Shown here piece by piece: positions 24,204-31,732 of a DNA stretch of 34,351 nucleotides. The notes under the pieces are model-generated. The model was not told the origin of the DNA. It ran no database searches and saw only the letters and a program-made list of their open reading frames with translations. Position numbers and translations under genes: made by a program. The stretch's first letter is position 1; the number at the start of each line of letters is the position of its first letter. The stretch is from Bacillus subtilis subsp. subtilis (GTDB lineage: Bacteria > Pseudomonadota > Gammaproteobacteria > Xanthomonadales > Xanthomonadaceae), in assembly GCA_021733645.1 (NCBI GenBank), contig JAHREJ010000048.1, positions 1-34,351 of the forward strand, given 5' to 3'.

Positions 24204-24634
24204 GGCCGGTGGTCCCTGGAGGCCGACCGGTCATGCCGGCGCAACCACCATGCTGCGATACGCGTGATGGGCCCCCGCAATACCAGGTAGGGAAGAAAGC
24301 CCAGCACCACCGCGATCACAAACGATTCCAGCGGATACTTGAACCGGCCAAACACACGGAACTGGTAAATCACATCCATCGCCACGCCCAGCAGCAGGAT
24401 GCGTGCGGTGGCGGTAACCCCTTCGCGCCACCCTTGCCGCCGTGCCTGCGACGAACTGTGTGCCAGCAGCCAGGCGTAGGGCTGCCTGCCGTGGCGCGCG
24501 TCCTTGATGCCATCGGTCAAGGCAGCGATCAGGGCCATCGTCGGCTGCAGAAAGAACCGGAACGTCATCGGCCCATCCGCGCGCTCGATCATGTCGGTCC
24601 AGAACCGGGTCAGAAGGTCGATCACCGCGTGCAT
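24200..24634 (-). CDS. Multi-helix membrane protein, first gene of the sulfatase operon
   Basis: A 144-residue protein of no family I can name. It starts with an amphipathic segment (HAVIDLLTRFWTDM), and has one hydrophobic region near 28-40, a soluble basic loop (DARHGRQPYAW...SSSQARRQGWREG), then two strong helices (about 74-92 and 103-121) and a basic tail. The start is taken at ATG 24634 with AGGGA eight bases upstream; ATG 24658 lacks a ribosome-binding site. It overlaps the DUF202 start by four bases. The nearest upstream element is the palindrome at 24713-24726, 85 bases away. Confidence 0.75.
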   Translation of the reverse strand: MHAVIDLLTRFWTDMIERADGPMTFRFFLQPTMALIAALTDGIKDARHGRQPYAWLLAHSSSQARRQGWREGVTATARILLLGVAMDVIYQFRVFGRFKYPLESFVIAVVLGFLPYLVLRGPITRIAAWWLRRHDRSASRDHRP

Positions 24635-24712
24635 GGCTGAATTCCCTGCGACAGGCATTCAGCTTGGTCGTGCGCGGCCGTTCGCACATCCGGATTGGTA
24701 CTGCATGGCCGC

Positions 24713-24726
24713 CAGTATTTTTACTG
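24713..24726. promoter_or_regulatory. Palindrome CAGTA-TTTT-TACTG, candidate operator (site A)
   Basis: A perfect 5+5 palindrome around four T, centred between divergent start codons at 24634 (85 bases) and 24802 (82 bases). A TATGCT hexamer (24752-24757) lies 33 bases rightward of its centre, which would put the palindrome near -42 of a rightward promoter, a usual position for a class II activator site. It shares the GTA-N4-TAC core with three other sites in this window. Confidence 0.5.
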
Positions 24727-24801
24727 CGCCAGCCCCTGCCCAGCGTGGCGCTATGCTCGGACCGCCGCTGCCTTGGCGGTGCCTCCGGAGGCGAGCACGA
24801 C

Positions 24802-25980
24802 ATGGACCCGCAGGGTTATTCGCTGATGCGCGGTGGCCTGGTGCATCGTGTGCTGCACGCCAGTGGGCTGCTTGCCGGCCAGGCGCACCTGTCCTGGTGG
24901 CTTGCCGCAGCCCTGGTGGTGCTGAGCGCAGGGCCGCTGCTGTTGGCCACCACGGTGGCGGGCACGTTGTGGCCCGCCGCCACCGGCATGGCCCTGTTCG
25001 GCGATGCCGCCACGCTCAGCCGCCTGCTGCTGGCCCTGCCGCTGCTGGTGGTTGCCGCCCCCTATGCCGATGCACTGCTGCGCACCGCGTTGCGCCAACT
25101 GGCCAGCGCCGAGCTGGTGCCAGCACGCCGACGGGACCGCCTGGACGCGCTGCTGCAACGGGTGCGGCGCGGCCGCGATGGCTGGCTGCCGGAACTGTTG
25201 TGCGTACTGCTTGCCCTGGCCCCCCTGCTGGTGGCCGATCACCCGGTCAACCTGCTGCCCGGCATCCCCGACTGGCGGCTGCACGGCGGCCAACTCACCG
25301 CGGCAGGGCGCTGGTATGAGTGGGTGGCACTGCCGCTGTTCCGGCTGCTGGCGCTGCTGTGGCTGTGGCGTTTGGTGCTGTGGAGCCTGCTGCTGTGCGG
25401 GTTGCCGCGGGTGGGTCTGCGCCTGCACGCCGAACACCCCGATGGTGCCGGCGGGCTGGCCTTCCTCGGCCTGGCCCAGGAGCGCTTTGCGATCCTGTCG
25501 CTGGCCGGTGGGTTGATACTGGCCGGCGCCTGCATCAACCATACCCAGTGGCTGGGCGAACCGCTGTACGCCCAGCGCCACCTGCTGGCCGGCTATGTGA
25601 TCGGCACGACCGCGCTGCTGCTCGCGCCCCTGCTGGTGCTGATGCCCACCCTGATGCGCGCCAAGCGCCACGCGATGTTCCGCTTCGACGCGCTGGGCAA
25701 TCGCGCGGCCGCCGTGTTCGACCGCCGCTGGCAGGGCGCGTCGCTGGGCATCGCCGCCGGTGACAGCAACAGCGACTCCCTGCTCGATCATGGCGATGCG
25801 TCGGCCTATGCCGATTTCAGCGGTGTCTACCAGGGCCTGGCACAGATGTCGGTGGTGCCGTTCAACCGCTGGAATGTCCTGTGGATCGCGCTGCATGCGC
25901 TCGTCCCGCTCCTGCCGCTGGTGCTGTTTGCGATGTCCATCGACGAGCTGGTCAAGAAGCTGGTGGGCATCCTGGCCTGA
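24802..25980 (+). CDS. Multi-pass inner-membrane protein, unknown family
   Basis: A 392-residue hydrophobic protein with about seven or eight predicted helices (roughly 33-55, 66-88, 133-146, 180-206, 235-256, 272-294 and 360-382). Basic loops (ARRRDRLDALLQRVRRGRDG; MRAKRHAMFRFDALGNRAA) suggest cytosolic faces. The long loop about 300-355 carries NSDSLLDHGDASAYADFSGVYQGL before the last helix. I do not recognise a transporter or enzyme signature. The start is ATG 24802 with GGAGG ten bases upstream. It is divergent from the sulfatase operon and shares the palindrome at 24713-24726 with it, hence perhaps co-regulated. Confidence 0.78.
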   Translation: MDPQGYSLMRGGLVHRVLHASGLLAGQAHLSWWLAAALVVLSAGPLLLATTVAGTLWPAATGMALFGDAATLSRLLLALPLLVVAAPYADALLRTALRQLASAELVPARRRDRLDALLQRVRRGRDGWLPELLCVLLALAPLLVADHPVNLLPGIPDWRLHGGQLTAAGRWYEWVALPLFRLLALLWLWRLVLWSLLLCGLPRVGLRLHAEHPDGAGGLAFLGLAQERFAILSLAGGLILAGACINHTQWLGEPLYAQRHLLAGYVIGTTALLLAPLLVLMPTLMRAKRHAMFRFDALGNRAAAVFDRRWQGASLGIAAGDSNSDSLLDHGDASAYADFSGVYQGLAQMSVVPFNRWNVLWIALHALVPLLPLVLFAMSIDELVKKLVGILA

Positions 25981-25995
25981 GCGCTGCGCCTGGAC

Positions 25996-26391
25996 TCAGC
26001 GTTGCAGCGAACGCGAAATGAACGGCTGACCCAGCAGGGCGGCCTGGACCGCGGGCAGCAGGTCGTCGCCGGCGTCGGATTTGAGTACATAGCTGCACGC
26101 CCCCAGCGCCATGGCCTGCTTCACCATCTGCGGTTCGGCATGCACGGTGATGAACACCGCACCCAGCACCGGCCGCTGCCGACGCAGACGCTGGATCGCC
26201 TCCAACCCACTCAAGCCGGGCATGGCGATATCGGTGACCACCACATCGGGCAGCATGCTGCGTGCGGCCTGCACCAGCGATTCGCCATCCTGCACCAGCC
26301 CGATCACCTCGTACTGTTGGCACAACAGGGCGCGAAGCTGGCGCCCCATCGCACACCCATCCTCGGCCAGCAGCACCCGGACCGCATTCAT
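25996..26391 (-). CDS. Receiver-only response regulator
   Basis: A 131-residue stand-alone receiver domain. The phosphorylation site is complete: acidic pair Glu10-Asp11 (LLAEDG), phospho-acceptor Asp54 (VVTDIAMPG), Thr82 (FITVHAE) and Lys104 (YVLKSD). It ends 27 residues after the Lys with no output domain, so it would act by protein contact, as a phosphate sink or as a relay (CheY/Spo0F style). The receiver resembles those of NarL-type regulators (IAMPGLSGLEAIQRLR; GACSYVLKSDAGDDLLPAV), so it may be a NarL-type protein that has lost its DNA-binding half. The start ATG has only a weak GGAAG two bases upstream. A 26-base palindrome lies 76 bases upstream. Confidence 0.85.
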   Translation of the reverse strand: MNAVRVLLAEDGCAMGRQLRALLCQQYEVIGLVQDGESLVQAARSMLPDVVVTDIAMPGLSGLEAIQRLRRQRPVLGAVFITVHAEPQMVKQAMALGACSYVLKSDAGDDLLPAVQAALLGQPFISRSLQR

Positions 26392-26466
26392 CACTTCCGC
26401 CCGTTCGACGCGTGGGTCGATGGTGGACGGCCACGGCGGGCGGCTGCAAGGGAAAAACAACGGGAT

Positions 26467-26492
26467 GGCGGCAAGTAAATCTACTTGCCGCC
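26467..26492. promoter_or_regulatory. 26-base palindrome: terminator of the NarL-type gene and/or operator (site B)
   Basis: GGCGGCAAGTA-AATC-TACTTGCCGCC, a perfect 11-bp repeat with a 4-base loop, 14 bases past the NarL-type regulator stop and 76 bases upstream of the receiver-only start. On the minus strand a TTGTTTTT run follows some seven bases later, which suits a terminator. Its centre is also a GTA-N4-TAC core like sites A, C and D, so it may double as an operator. Confidence 0.65.
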
Positions 26493-26505
26493 GCGCCCCT
26501 GGGGG

Positions 26506-27156
26506 TCAGTGGCGGATCAGGCCTTCCTGTTCGGCCTTGCGCACCAGTTCCAGCGTGCCGTGCACGCCCAGCTCCTGCATGATCGCGTATTTGTGCGATT
26601 CGATCGTGCGTACCGAAACACCCAGCTCATAGGCGATCTGCTTGGAGCGCAGCCCGCGCGCGACGTACTCCAGGATACGGACCTGCTTGTCGGTGAGGTT
26701 GTAGGCGCGCCGCCCCGAACACACGATTGCGTTGGCCGCGACGGTGGGAGTGACGTAGGTCTGGCCATCCATCACCCCGGCCAACGCGCGCACCAGCTCC
26801 TCGCCTGCTGAACTCTTCAGAATGTAGCCGCGCGCACCGGCACGGATCGCCTCGGCGGCCATGCTCGACTCGTCATGCATGGTCAGGAAGACGAAGGGAA
26901 TCTCGCAGCCTTCGGCGCGCATCAGGCGCATCGCATCGATACCGCTCATGCCCGGCATGCTGATGTCGGCCACCACCACGTCGGGGGGATCATTGCGCAC
27001 CGACGCTACCAGTTCCTCGCCCGAGGACACCAGGCGGATCGATTCGAAACACTCGGTAAGCAGCTTTTCGATGCCCTGTGCCACCAGTTTGTGGTCATCG
27101 GCCACCACCACCTTGCGGAACTGCGCCACCGGTGAATGCACACACAGTACGCCCAT
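26506..27156 (-). CDS. NarL/FixJ-family response regulator
   Basis: A 216-residue two-domain regulator. Receiver domain about 15-130: acidic pair Asp20-Asp21 (VVADDH), phospho-acceptor Asp64 (VVADISMPG), Thr92 (FLTMHDE), Lys114 (YILKSS). LuxR-type helix-turn-helix about 150-212: LTDKQVRILEYVARGLRSKQIAYELGVSVRTIESHKYAIMQELGV in outline. The probable cognate kinase is the NarX-type histidine kinase at 28498-30162. GGAGAG lies eight bases before the ATG, and an inverted repeat TCAATCA/TGATTGA sits 18-37 bases upstream. It would be the candidate reader of the GTA-N4-TAC palindromes, which is inference. Confidence 0.93.
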   Translation of the reverse strand: MGVLCVHSPVAQFRKVVVADDHKLVAQGIEKLLTECFESIRLVSSGEELVASVRNDPPDVVVADISMPGMSGIDAMRLMRAEGCEIPFVFLTMHDESSMAAEAIRAGARGYILKSSAGEELVRALAGVMDGQTYVTPTVAANAIVCSGRRAYNLTDKQVRILEYVARGLRSKQIAYELGVSVRTIESHKYAIMQELGVHGTLELVRKAEQEGLIRH

Positions 27157-27174
27157 CGCGATCTCTCCGTCGGG

Positions 27175-27193
27175 TCAATCATCCCCTGATTGA
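27175..27193. promoter_or_regulatory. Inverted repeat TCAATCA-N5-TGATTGA before the NarL-type regulator
   Basis: Perfect 7-bp arms around TCCCC, ending 18 bases upstream of the start codon at 27156. The AT-rich arms stand out from the GC-rich surroundings. It could be an operator or a 5'-leader hairpin; the sequence does not decide. Confidence 0.45.
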
Positions 27194-27335
27194 GCAGCGT
27201 GCAACGCGCCATGCGCCGGGGCCGAAGTGGCGTGCCGTGCGGCGGACTGCCTGCAGCGCCACGACCTTGCGAGCAGATCCGTGACGAGACTGTGAGGCAA
27301 ACCGTGCACTGCACGCGAAGACCGACGCGCCTCTG

Positions 27336-28307
27336 TCAACCGCGCAGCGTGTCGCGCGGACATTCCCCGAAGACATTCCGATACGTCACCGAGAACCGGC
27401 CCAGGTGGGCGAAACCGTACCGGGTGGCTATCTCGGTCACACTGCCCTGCCGATTGGCCTGTAGCAGCGCGCTGCGGGCCAGGTTCAGGCGTGCCACCTG
27501 GTGCCAGTGGCACGGTCCATGCCCATATACCTCGCGGAACAGGCGTTCCAGCTGTCGTTCTCCCACGCCCAACGCCTGTTCCAGTGCGCGGCTGTTGAAC
27601 GGCCGATCCAGCTGCGTTTTCAGGTAGCGCTCGGCGCGCCGCACGATGGCATCGCGCTGGCGCTCCACCCAGTTGCCCACCGCCCGCGATTCCGGGCCGT
27701 TGTCGCTGGCACCCACCGCATCGATGAACACCCCCAGCAGCACTTGCGCCTGCGCCTGGACCTGTTCGGCACTGACCACCCCCTGGCGGGTGGCTGCGTC
27801 GTCGAGCACCCTCGCCACGCCCTCGCGCAACGCCTGCGCATCGGCCGGCGCGGCCGCGCGGCTGTACCAGCCCTGCGTGGGCAGACGCAGCTCGCGACCG
27901 GCGCGTTGCACCGCCGCCCGCTGCAGCACCTCTCGCGGAATCAGCAGCACGGCCCACTGCCAACCGCCGGGACTGGGCCGCACATTCAGCTCACTGTCTT
28001 CGGCAAATATCATCACCTGGCCGGCGGCGATCCAGCGCCCGTTGGCCCACATCGGCTGGTCGCAGCTCACCGCCATCGCCAGCGCGATCAACCCTGCACC
28101 GAAGCTGCCACTGGCAAAGATGGGCAGACTGTAGGCGCCACTGTCCAGGCTGAATTCGGGAAACACCAGCCGCTGCAGGCACGCGCGGAACTGGCCGGCG
28201 CCAAGCAGGCGTTGCTCGAATCGGGTATCGCGCACCACCCCGAGCAGGGCGTCCGGATCGAAACCCTCGATCACCACGCGGGTGTACGGAGCCATCGGTA
28301 GGTCCAT
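27336..28307 (-). CDS. AraC-family transcriptional regulator
   Basis: A 323-residue regulator. The C-terminal 100 residues hold the double helix-turn-helix of AraC/XylS proteins: RALEQALGVGERQLERLFREVYG for the first, then CHWHQVARLNLARSALL, and VTEIATRYGFAHLGRFSVTYRNVFGECP in outline for the second. The N-terminal 200 residues form a cupin-like sensing domain (LPIFASGSFGAG, WIAAGQVMIFAEDSELNV) whose ligand is unknown. AAGGAG lies five bases before ATG 28307. It is divergent from the histidine kinase gene; short AATCGG/CCGATT repeats (28365-28389) in the shared region may be a binding site. Confidence 0.92.
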   Translation of the reverse strand: MDLPMAPYTRVVIEGFDPDALLGVVRDTRFEQRLLGAGQFRACLQRLVFPEFSLDSGAYSLPIFASGSFGAGLIALAMAVSCDQPMWANGRWIAAGQVMIFAEDSELNVRPSPGGWQWAVLLIPREVLQRAAVQRAGRELRLPTQGWYSRAAAPADAQALREGVARVLDDAATRQGVVSAEQVQAQAQVLLGVFIDAVGASDNGPESRAVGNWVERQRDAIVRRAERYLKTQLDRPFNSRALEQALGVGERQLERLFREVYGHGPCHWHQVARLNLARSALLQANRQGSVTEIATRYGFAHLGRFSVTYRNVFGECPRDTLRG

Positions 28308-28364
28308 GCCAACTCCTTGGAGCGGGTCGGAAATCGGATAGCGAACACGGGGTGGAACTGCTTG

Positions 28365-28389
28365 AATCGGCGCGATTGTGAGGCCGATT
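28365..28389. promoter_or_regulatory. AATCGG/CCGATT inverted repeat between the AraC and kinase genes
   Basis: Two 6-base arms 13 bases apart, with a further direct copy of AATCGG inside GGAAATCGGAT at 28330-28340. It is placed 58 bases or more upstream of the AraC start, in the divergent promoter region. Short arms, so modest support. Confidence 0.3.
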
Positions 28390-28497
28390 GGTGCCGGCGA
28401 CAACCCAGCCCGGTTTCGCAGACAGCTACCGATGCAGGCCCTCGCTGCCGCCCCCCGCTACCGCCACGCGACGCCCACCCAAGGTGTGCCCAGCTGT

Positions 28498-30162
28498 ATG
28501 GTCCAGATGGTCAATCCCGCCAAATCGCTGGAGGAGGCGTCGATCCAACCGCCCGGCATCGATCTCGCGTCTGCAGGGGTCACCGGCAGCGCGTCGGCGA
28601 CCCCGGCGGTGCGTGGTGTGATGGCGTGGGTGCTGCCGCTGTTGGCCGGTTGCCTGTTGGGCCAGTTGCTGCCCAATGTAACCGCCGTTCCGGGCTTCCG
28701 CCTGCATGTGCTGTGGATTCCCGGGCCGCTGTTGCTGGCCTGCCTGCTGTGCACGCCCGCCACGGCATGGCGCACCTGCGTGCTGGCCGCGTGCGTGGGT
28801 ACGCTGTTGGGCGCCATTCTGGTGCCGGACACCGCTGCGGTGCGCCTGCTCGCCAGCTTCGGCGAGATCGCGATGGTGCTCGGCGTTGCCACCCGGCTAC
28901 ATCGGCGCGGCGAGCGCGGTGTGCTGGAAAGCTATCGGGGCATCGCCACGTTCATGCTGTTGGCCTGCCTGCTGCTGCCGCTGCTCAGTGCGGCCTGGCA
29001 GCTGTTGTCCATCCGGATCATGGTCGGCGTGCTGCCCCACCGCGGGCTGACCAGTGCAGCGCTGTGCAGCGCGGTCAGCTACCTGCTGATCGTGCCCACC
29101 GTGGTCAACATCGACCGTATCGTGCGCACGCCGGAGCGGCGCAACGGCTGGCACTGGCGCGGGCTGATGCTGGCCGTGCTCATGCTGGCCGCGCTGGGCC
29201 TGCTGTGGCGCATCGACTGGCCACCGGGGGTGATGGATCCGTTGATGGCACTGGCGCCGGTGCCACTGCTGGTCGGGGCACTGATCGTGTTCGGCGTCAC
29301 CGGTGCCAGCATCTGCATGCTGGTGGTAGCGGTGCTGGGCATGCAGATGGGTCTGGAGGGGCTGGGGCCGTTTGCCACCTGGGCAACCCGACACGACCTG
29401 GTCCCCGCGCAGGCGTGGACGCTGTGCACCGGCTTTGCGCTGTTGTTCCTGGGCGCGCTGTCCGAACAGAAGCTCTCCAACCACCTGCAACTGCAGCAGG
29501 CGTATCGGCGTTTGGGCGAGGTTACCGGACGCATGCTGGTGGTGCAGGAGGAAGAGCGCACCCGCATCGCGCGTGACCTGCACGATGATGTGAACCAATC
29601 CCTGGCGGCCATTTCAATCCGGCTCAGCACCTTGCGCAACCAGGTGCCACCGGCGGTGCGCAGCAGCGTGGTGGAAGTGCAGGAGCAGCTGCTGGCCGCG
29701 TCCAATGACATCCGCTCGATCTCGCACGAACTGCACCCCAGCATCCTGCGCTTCACCGGCCTGGCCACGGCACTGGACGCGTTCTGCATCAAGCGCAACG
29801 CACGCGGCACCCTGCGCGTGCGCTGCCACATCGAACAACCGCCGCGGCTGCAGGGCGACCAGGAACTGAGCCTGTTCCGGATCGTGCAGGAAGCGGTGAA
29901 CAACGTTGACCGCCACGCCCAGGCCAGCGTCGCCGAGGTCCTGGTCGCCGTGCGCAGCCATCAGTTGCTGCTGCGCATCGACGATGATGGTCGCGGCATG
30001 CCCCCACCCTGCCGGCGCGCCCTGGCCCCGGGCCTGGGAATGATCAGCATGGAGGAGCGCGCGCGCCTGCTCGGCGGCAGCCTGCAGGTCGGGCCCAGCC
30101 CGCTGGGCGGCACCCGCATCGAGGTCAGGGTGGCCTTGGCCGGGTTGGCCAGCGCCCCGTAG
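28498..30162 (+). CDS. MASE1-like membrane sensor histidine kinase, NarX/UhpB class
   Basis: About 554 residues. The N-terminal half holds some eight hydrophobic helices (MASE1-like; WIPGPLLLACLL...W is typical), then a short coiled segment. The HisKA_3 dimerisation domain has EEERTRIARDLHDDVNQSL (phospho-acceptor His362 in this numbering), and the HATPase_c domain has N-box EAVNNVDRHAQ, G1 DDDGRGMP and G2 GLGMISMEERA. This class pairs with NarL-type regulators, so the proteins at 26506-27156 and perhaps 25996-26391 are likely partners. The start is uncertain: ATG 28498, ATG 28507 and upstream GTG 28378 are in frame and none has a good ribosome-binding site. The stop codon lies within palindrome site C. 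Confidence 0.9.
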   Translation: MVQMVNPAKSLEEASIQPPGIDLASAGVTGSASATPAVRGVMAWVLPLLAGCLLGQLLPNVTAVPGFRLHVLWIPGPLLLACLLCTPATAWRTCVLAACVGTLLGAILVPDTAAVRLLASFGEIAMVLGVATRLHRRGERGVLESYRGIATFMLLACLLLPLLSAAWQLLSIRIMVGVLPHRGLTSAALCSAVSYLLIVPTVVNIDRIVRTPERRNGWHWRGLMLAVLMLAALGLLWRIDWPPGVMDPLMALAPVPLLVGALIVFGVTGASICMLVVAVLGMQMGLEGLGPFATWATRHDLVPAQAWTLCTGFALLFLGALSEQKLSNHLQLQQAYRRLGEVTGRMLVVQEEERTRIARDLHDDVNQSLAAISIRLSTLRNQVPPAVRSSVVEVQEQLLAASNDIRSISHELHPSILRFTGLATALDAFCIKRNARGTLRVRCHIEQPPRLQGDQELSLFRIVQEAVNNVDRHAQASVAEVLVAVRSHQLLLRIDDDGRGMPPPCRRALAPGLGMISMEERARLLGGSLQVGPSPLGGTRIEVRVALAGLASAP

Positions 30163-30168
30163 TTTTAC
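30159..30168. promoter_or_regulatory. GTA-N4-TAC palindrome, candidate operator (site C)
   Basis: GTA-GTTT-TAC with CC...GG flanks broken by one mismatch, overlapping the kinase stop codon and centred about 100 bases upstream of the acid phosphatase start. Same core as sites A, B and D. Confidence 0.35.
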
Positions 30169-30206
30169 TGGGCAACGGCCGGTAGCAACGCGCTTGCCGG
30201 CGCAGG

Positions 30207-30229
30207 CCGGTGCCTGCAGATTGCACCGG
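30207..30229. terminator. Hairpin between kinase and phosphatase genes
   Basis: CCGGTGC / GCACCGG, 7 bp with a 9-base loop, 45 bases after the kinase stop and 34 bases before the phosphatase start. No T-run. It may end the kinase transcript or lie in the phosphatase leader. Confidence 0.35.
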
Positions 30230-30263
30230 TGGCGGCCACGCCCTTGCCTGCGGAGAGATGCCC

Positions 30264-31121
30264 ATGCCCGTGTCCCTGCGGCAATTGCCGATGCTGCTGC
30301 CCCTGCTGCTGGCCGGCTGTCGTTCCACACCCCTGCCCCCGCCGCCCGCTGCGCCGGGGGTGGCGGTCGCACCGATGCCGGTGGTCCCCGAACTGCGCCC
30401 GGGCGTCCCCGCCGGGTACCTGGGCCGCGCCCTGCCCGACAGCCTTGCCCTGCTGCCACCGCCGCCGGCCAAGGGCTCGGCCGGCCTGGCCCGGGACCAC
30501 GCGGTCAGCCGCGCGGCACACGCGCTGCGCGGCACCCCGCGGTTCGCGCTGGCGCGCAGCGACGCCGACCTGCGCTTCCCGCACGTGGCGGCGGCATTCG
30601 CCTGTGCACTGGGCGTACCCATCCGCCTGCAGGACAGCCCGCGCCTGTACCTGCTGCTGCAGCGCAGCCTGGTCGATGCGGGCCTGGCTACCTATGCGGC
30701 CAAAGACCACTACAAACGCACCCGTCCCTTCGTGTACTACAAGGAAGCCACCTGCGCACCGGCCGATGAAGCGCAACTGCGCACCGATGGTTCCTATCCC
30801 TCTGGACACACCGCCATCAGCTGGACCTGGGCGTTGCTGCTGGCCGAACTGAGTCCACCCCAGGCCGATGCGCTGCTTGCACGCGGCCGCGCCTTCGGCG
30901 AAAACCGGCTGATCTGCAATGCACATTGGCAGAGCGATGTACTGCAGGGGCGCGCGGTGGCCGCCGGCGCGCTGGCACTGCTGCACGCCAACGCCGACTT
31001 CCGCGCCGACATGGCGGCCGCCCGTGCGGAAATCGCCAACCTGCGCGGCAACGGCATACCGGCAAGCGACTGCGAGACCGAAGCGGCCGCGCTGGCGGTG
31101 AAGATCCCCGGGGTGGAGTAG
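30264..31121 (+). CDS. Class A non-specific acid phosphatase lipoprotein
   Basis: A 285-residue protein of the PAP2/class A bacterial acid phosphatase group (PhoN/PhoC type), which hydrolyses organic phosphomonoesters outside the cytosol through a phosphohistidine. Motif 1 KDHYKRTRP (K-x6-R-P), motif 2 YPSGHT and motif 3 NRLICNAHWQSD (R-x5-H-x3-D) are present; the Ser that usually precedes Arg in motif 3 is Asn. The N-terminus has lipobox LLLAGC, so it is membrane-anchored rather than free, followed by a long Pro-rich linker. I prefer ATG 30264 (GGAGAG about eight bases upstream) over ATG 30258. Plus strand, downstream of the kinase. Confidence 0.9.
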   Translation: MPVSLRQLPMLLPLLLAGCRSTPLPPPPAAPGVAVAPMPVVPELRPGVPAGYLGRALPDSLALLPPPPAKGSAGLARDHAVSRAAHALRGTPRFALARSDADLRFPHVAAAFACALGVPIRLQDSPRLYLLLQRSLVDAGLATYAAKDHYKRTRPFVYYKEATCAPADEAQLRTDGSYPSGHTAISWTWALLLAELSPPQADALLARGRAFGENRLICNAHWQSDVLQGRAVAAGALALLHANADFRADMAAARAEIANLRGNGIPASDCETEAAALAVKIPGVE

Positions 31122-31224
31122 CCGGCACCGGCATGGCAACAACGCTGCGTCCTGCGCCCACCCGGCTGTGGCGCGCCTGCGACCGTGCGATGCTGGCCAC
31201 CCCGGCATCCGCACGAGACAGCGC

Positions 31225-31638
31225 ATGGCACAGGTTCAGATCGTTTCCGACGGCCCCAACTACCGTCACCGCATCCGCAGCGGTGCGCACACCGTGGTCG
31301 CCGACGAACCGGCCGCGCTCGGCGGCCAGGGCGCCGGGCTGGCACCGTTTGAGCTGTACCTGGCATCGCTGTCGGCCTGCACGGCCATTACCCTGCGCAT
31401 GTACGCAGAGAAGAAGGGCTGGGCGCTGGGCGAGTTCCGGGCCGAACTGAGCTCCTCCCGCGATCCGGACGGACGCCTGCGCGTGCACCGCATCCTGCAT
31501 GCCAGTGCCACACTCACCGATGCGCAATGGCAACGCCTGCTCGAGGTGGTCGAGAAGACCCCGGTCACCCTGGTGATGCGCGAAGGCGCCACCATCACCA
31601 GTGAACGCGGTCCGCACGCGGTCGTCACGCCGGATTGA
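31225..31638 (+). CDS. OsmC-family protein
   Basis: A 137-residue OsmC-fold protein. It has the N-terminal strand pair with VVADEPAALGGQGAGLAPFELYLASLSACTAITLRMYAEKKGW in outline, containing the conserved SLSACTA helix start with the first active-site Cys (about residue 51). The second Cys of Ohr/OsmC peroxidases (VCP-like) is replaced by VTLVMREG, so thiol peroxidase activity of the classic type is doubtful. This resembles the single-Cys YhfA-like group. Cytosolic, no signal peptide. The start is chosen at ATG 31225, where the fold begins; the ribosome-binding site is weak. It lies 103 bases after the phosphatase. Confidence 0.88.
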   Translation: MAQVQIVSDGPNYRHRIRSGAHTVVADEPAALGGQGAGLAPFELYLASLSACTAITLRMYAEKKGWALGEFRAELSSSRDPDGRLRVHRILHASATLTDAQWQRLLEVVEKTPVTLVMREGATITSERGPHAVVTPD

Positions 31639-31732
31639 CGGCCACACCGATGTGCGCGGCACTGCATCCGCCGCGCCACTTCGGCCGTAGATCCTGCTGC
31701 GTCATCTGGACGCCCTCTGCGGGAAGCTGCAC

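Noticed and set aside
31687..31696. A fifth GTA-N4-TAC-like site before the fasciclin gene (GTAGATCCTG)
   Set aside because: Only the left half-site matches; the right half reads CTG rather than TAC.
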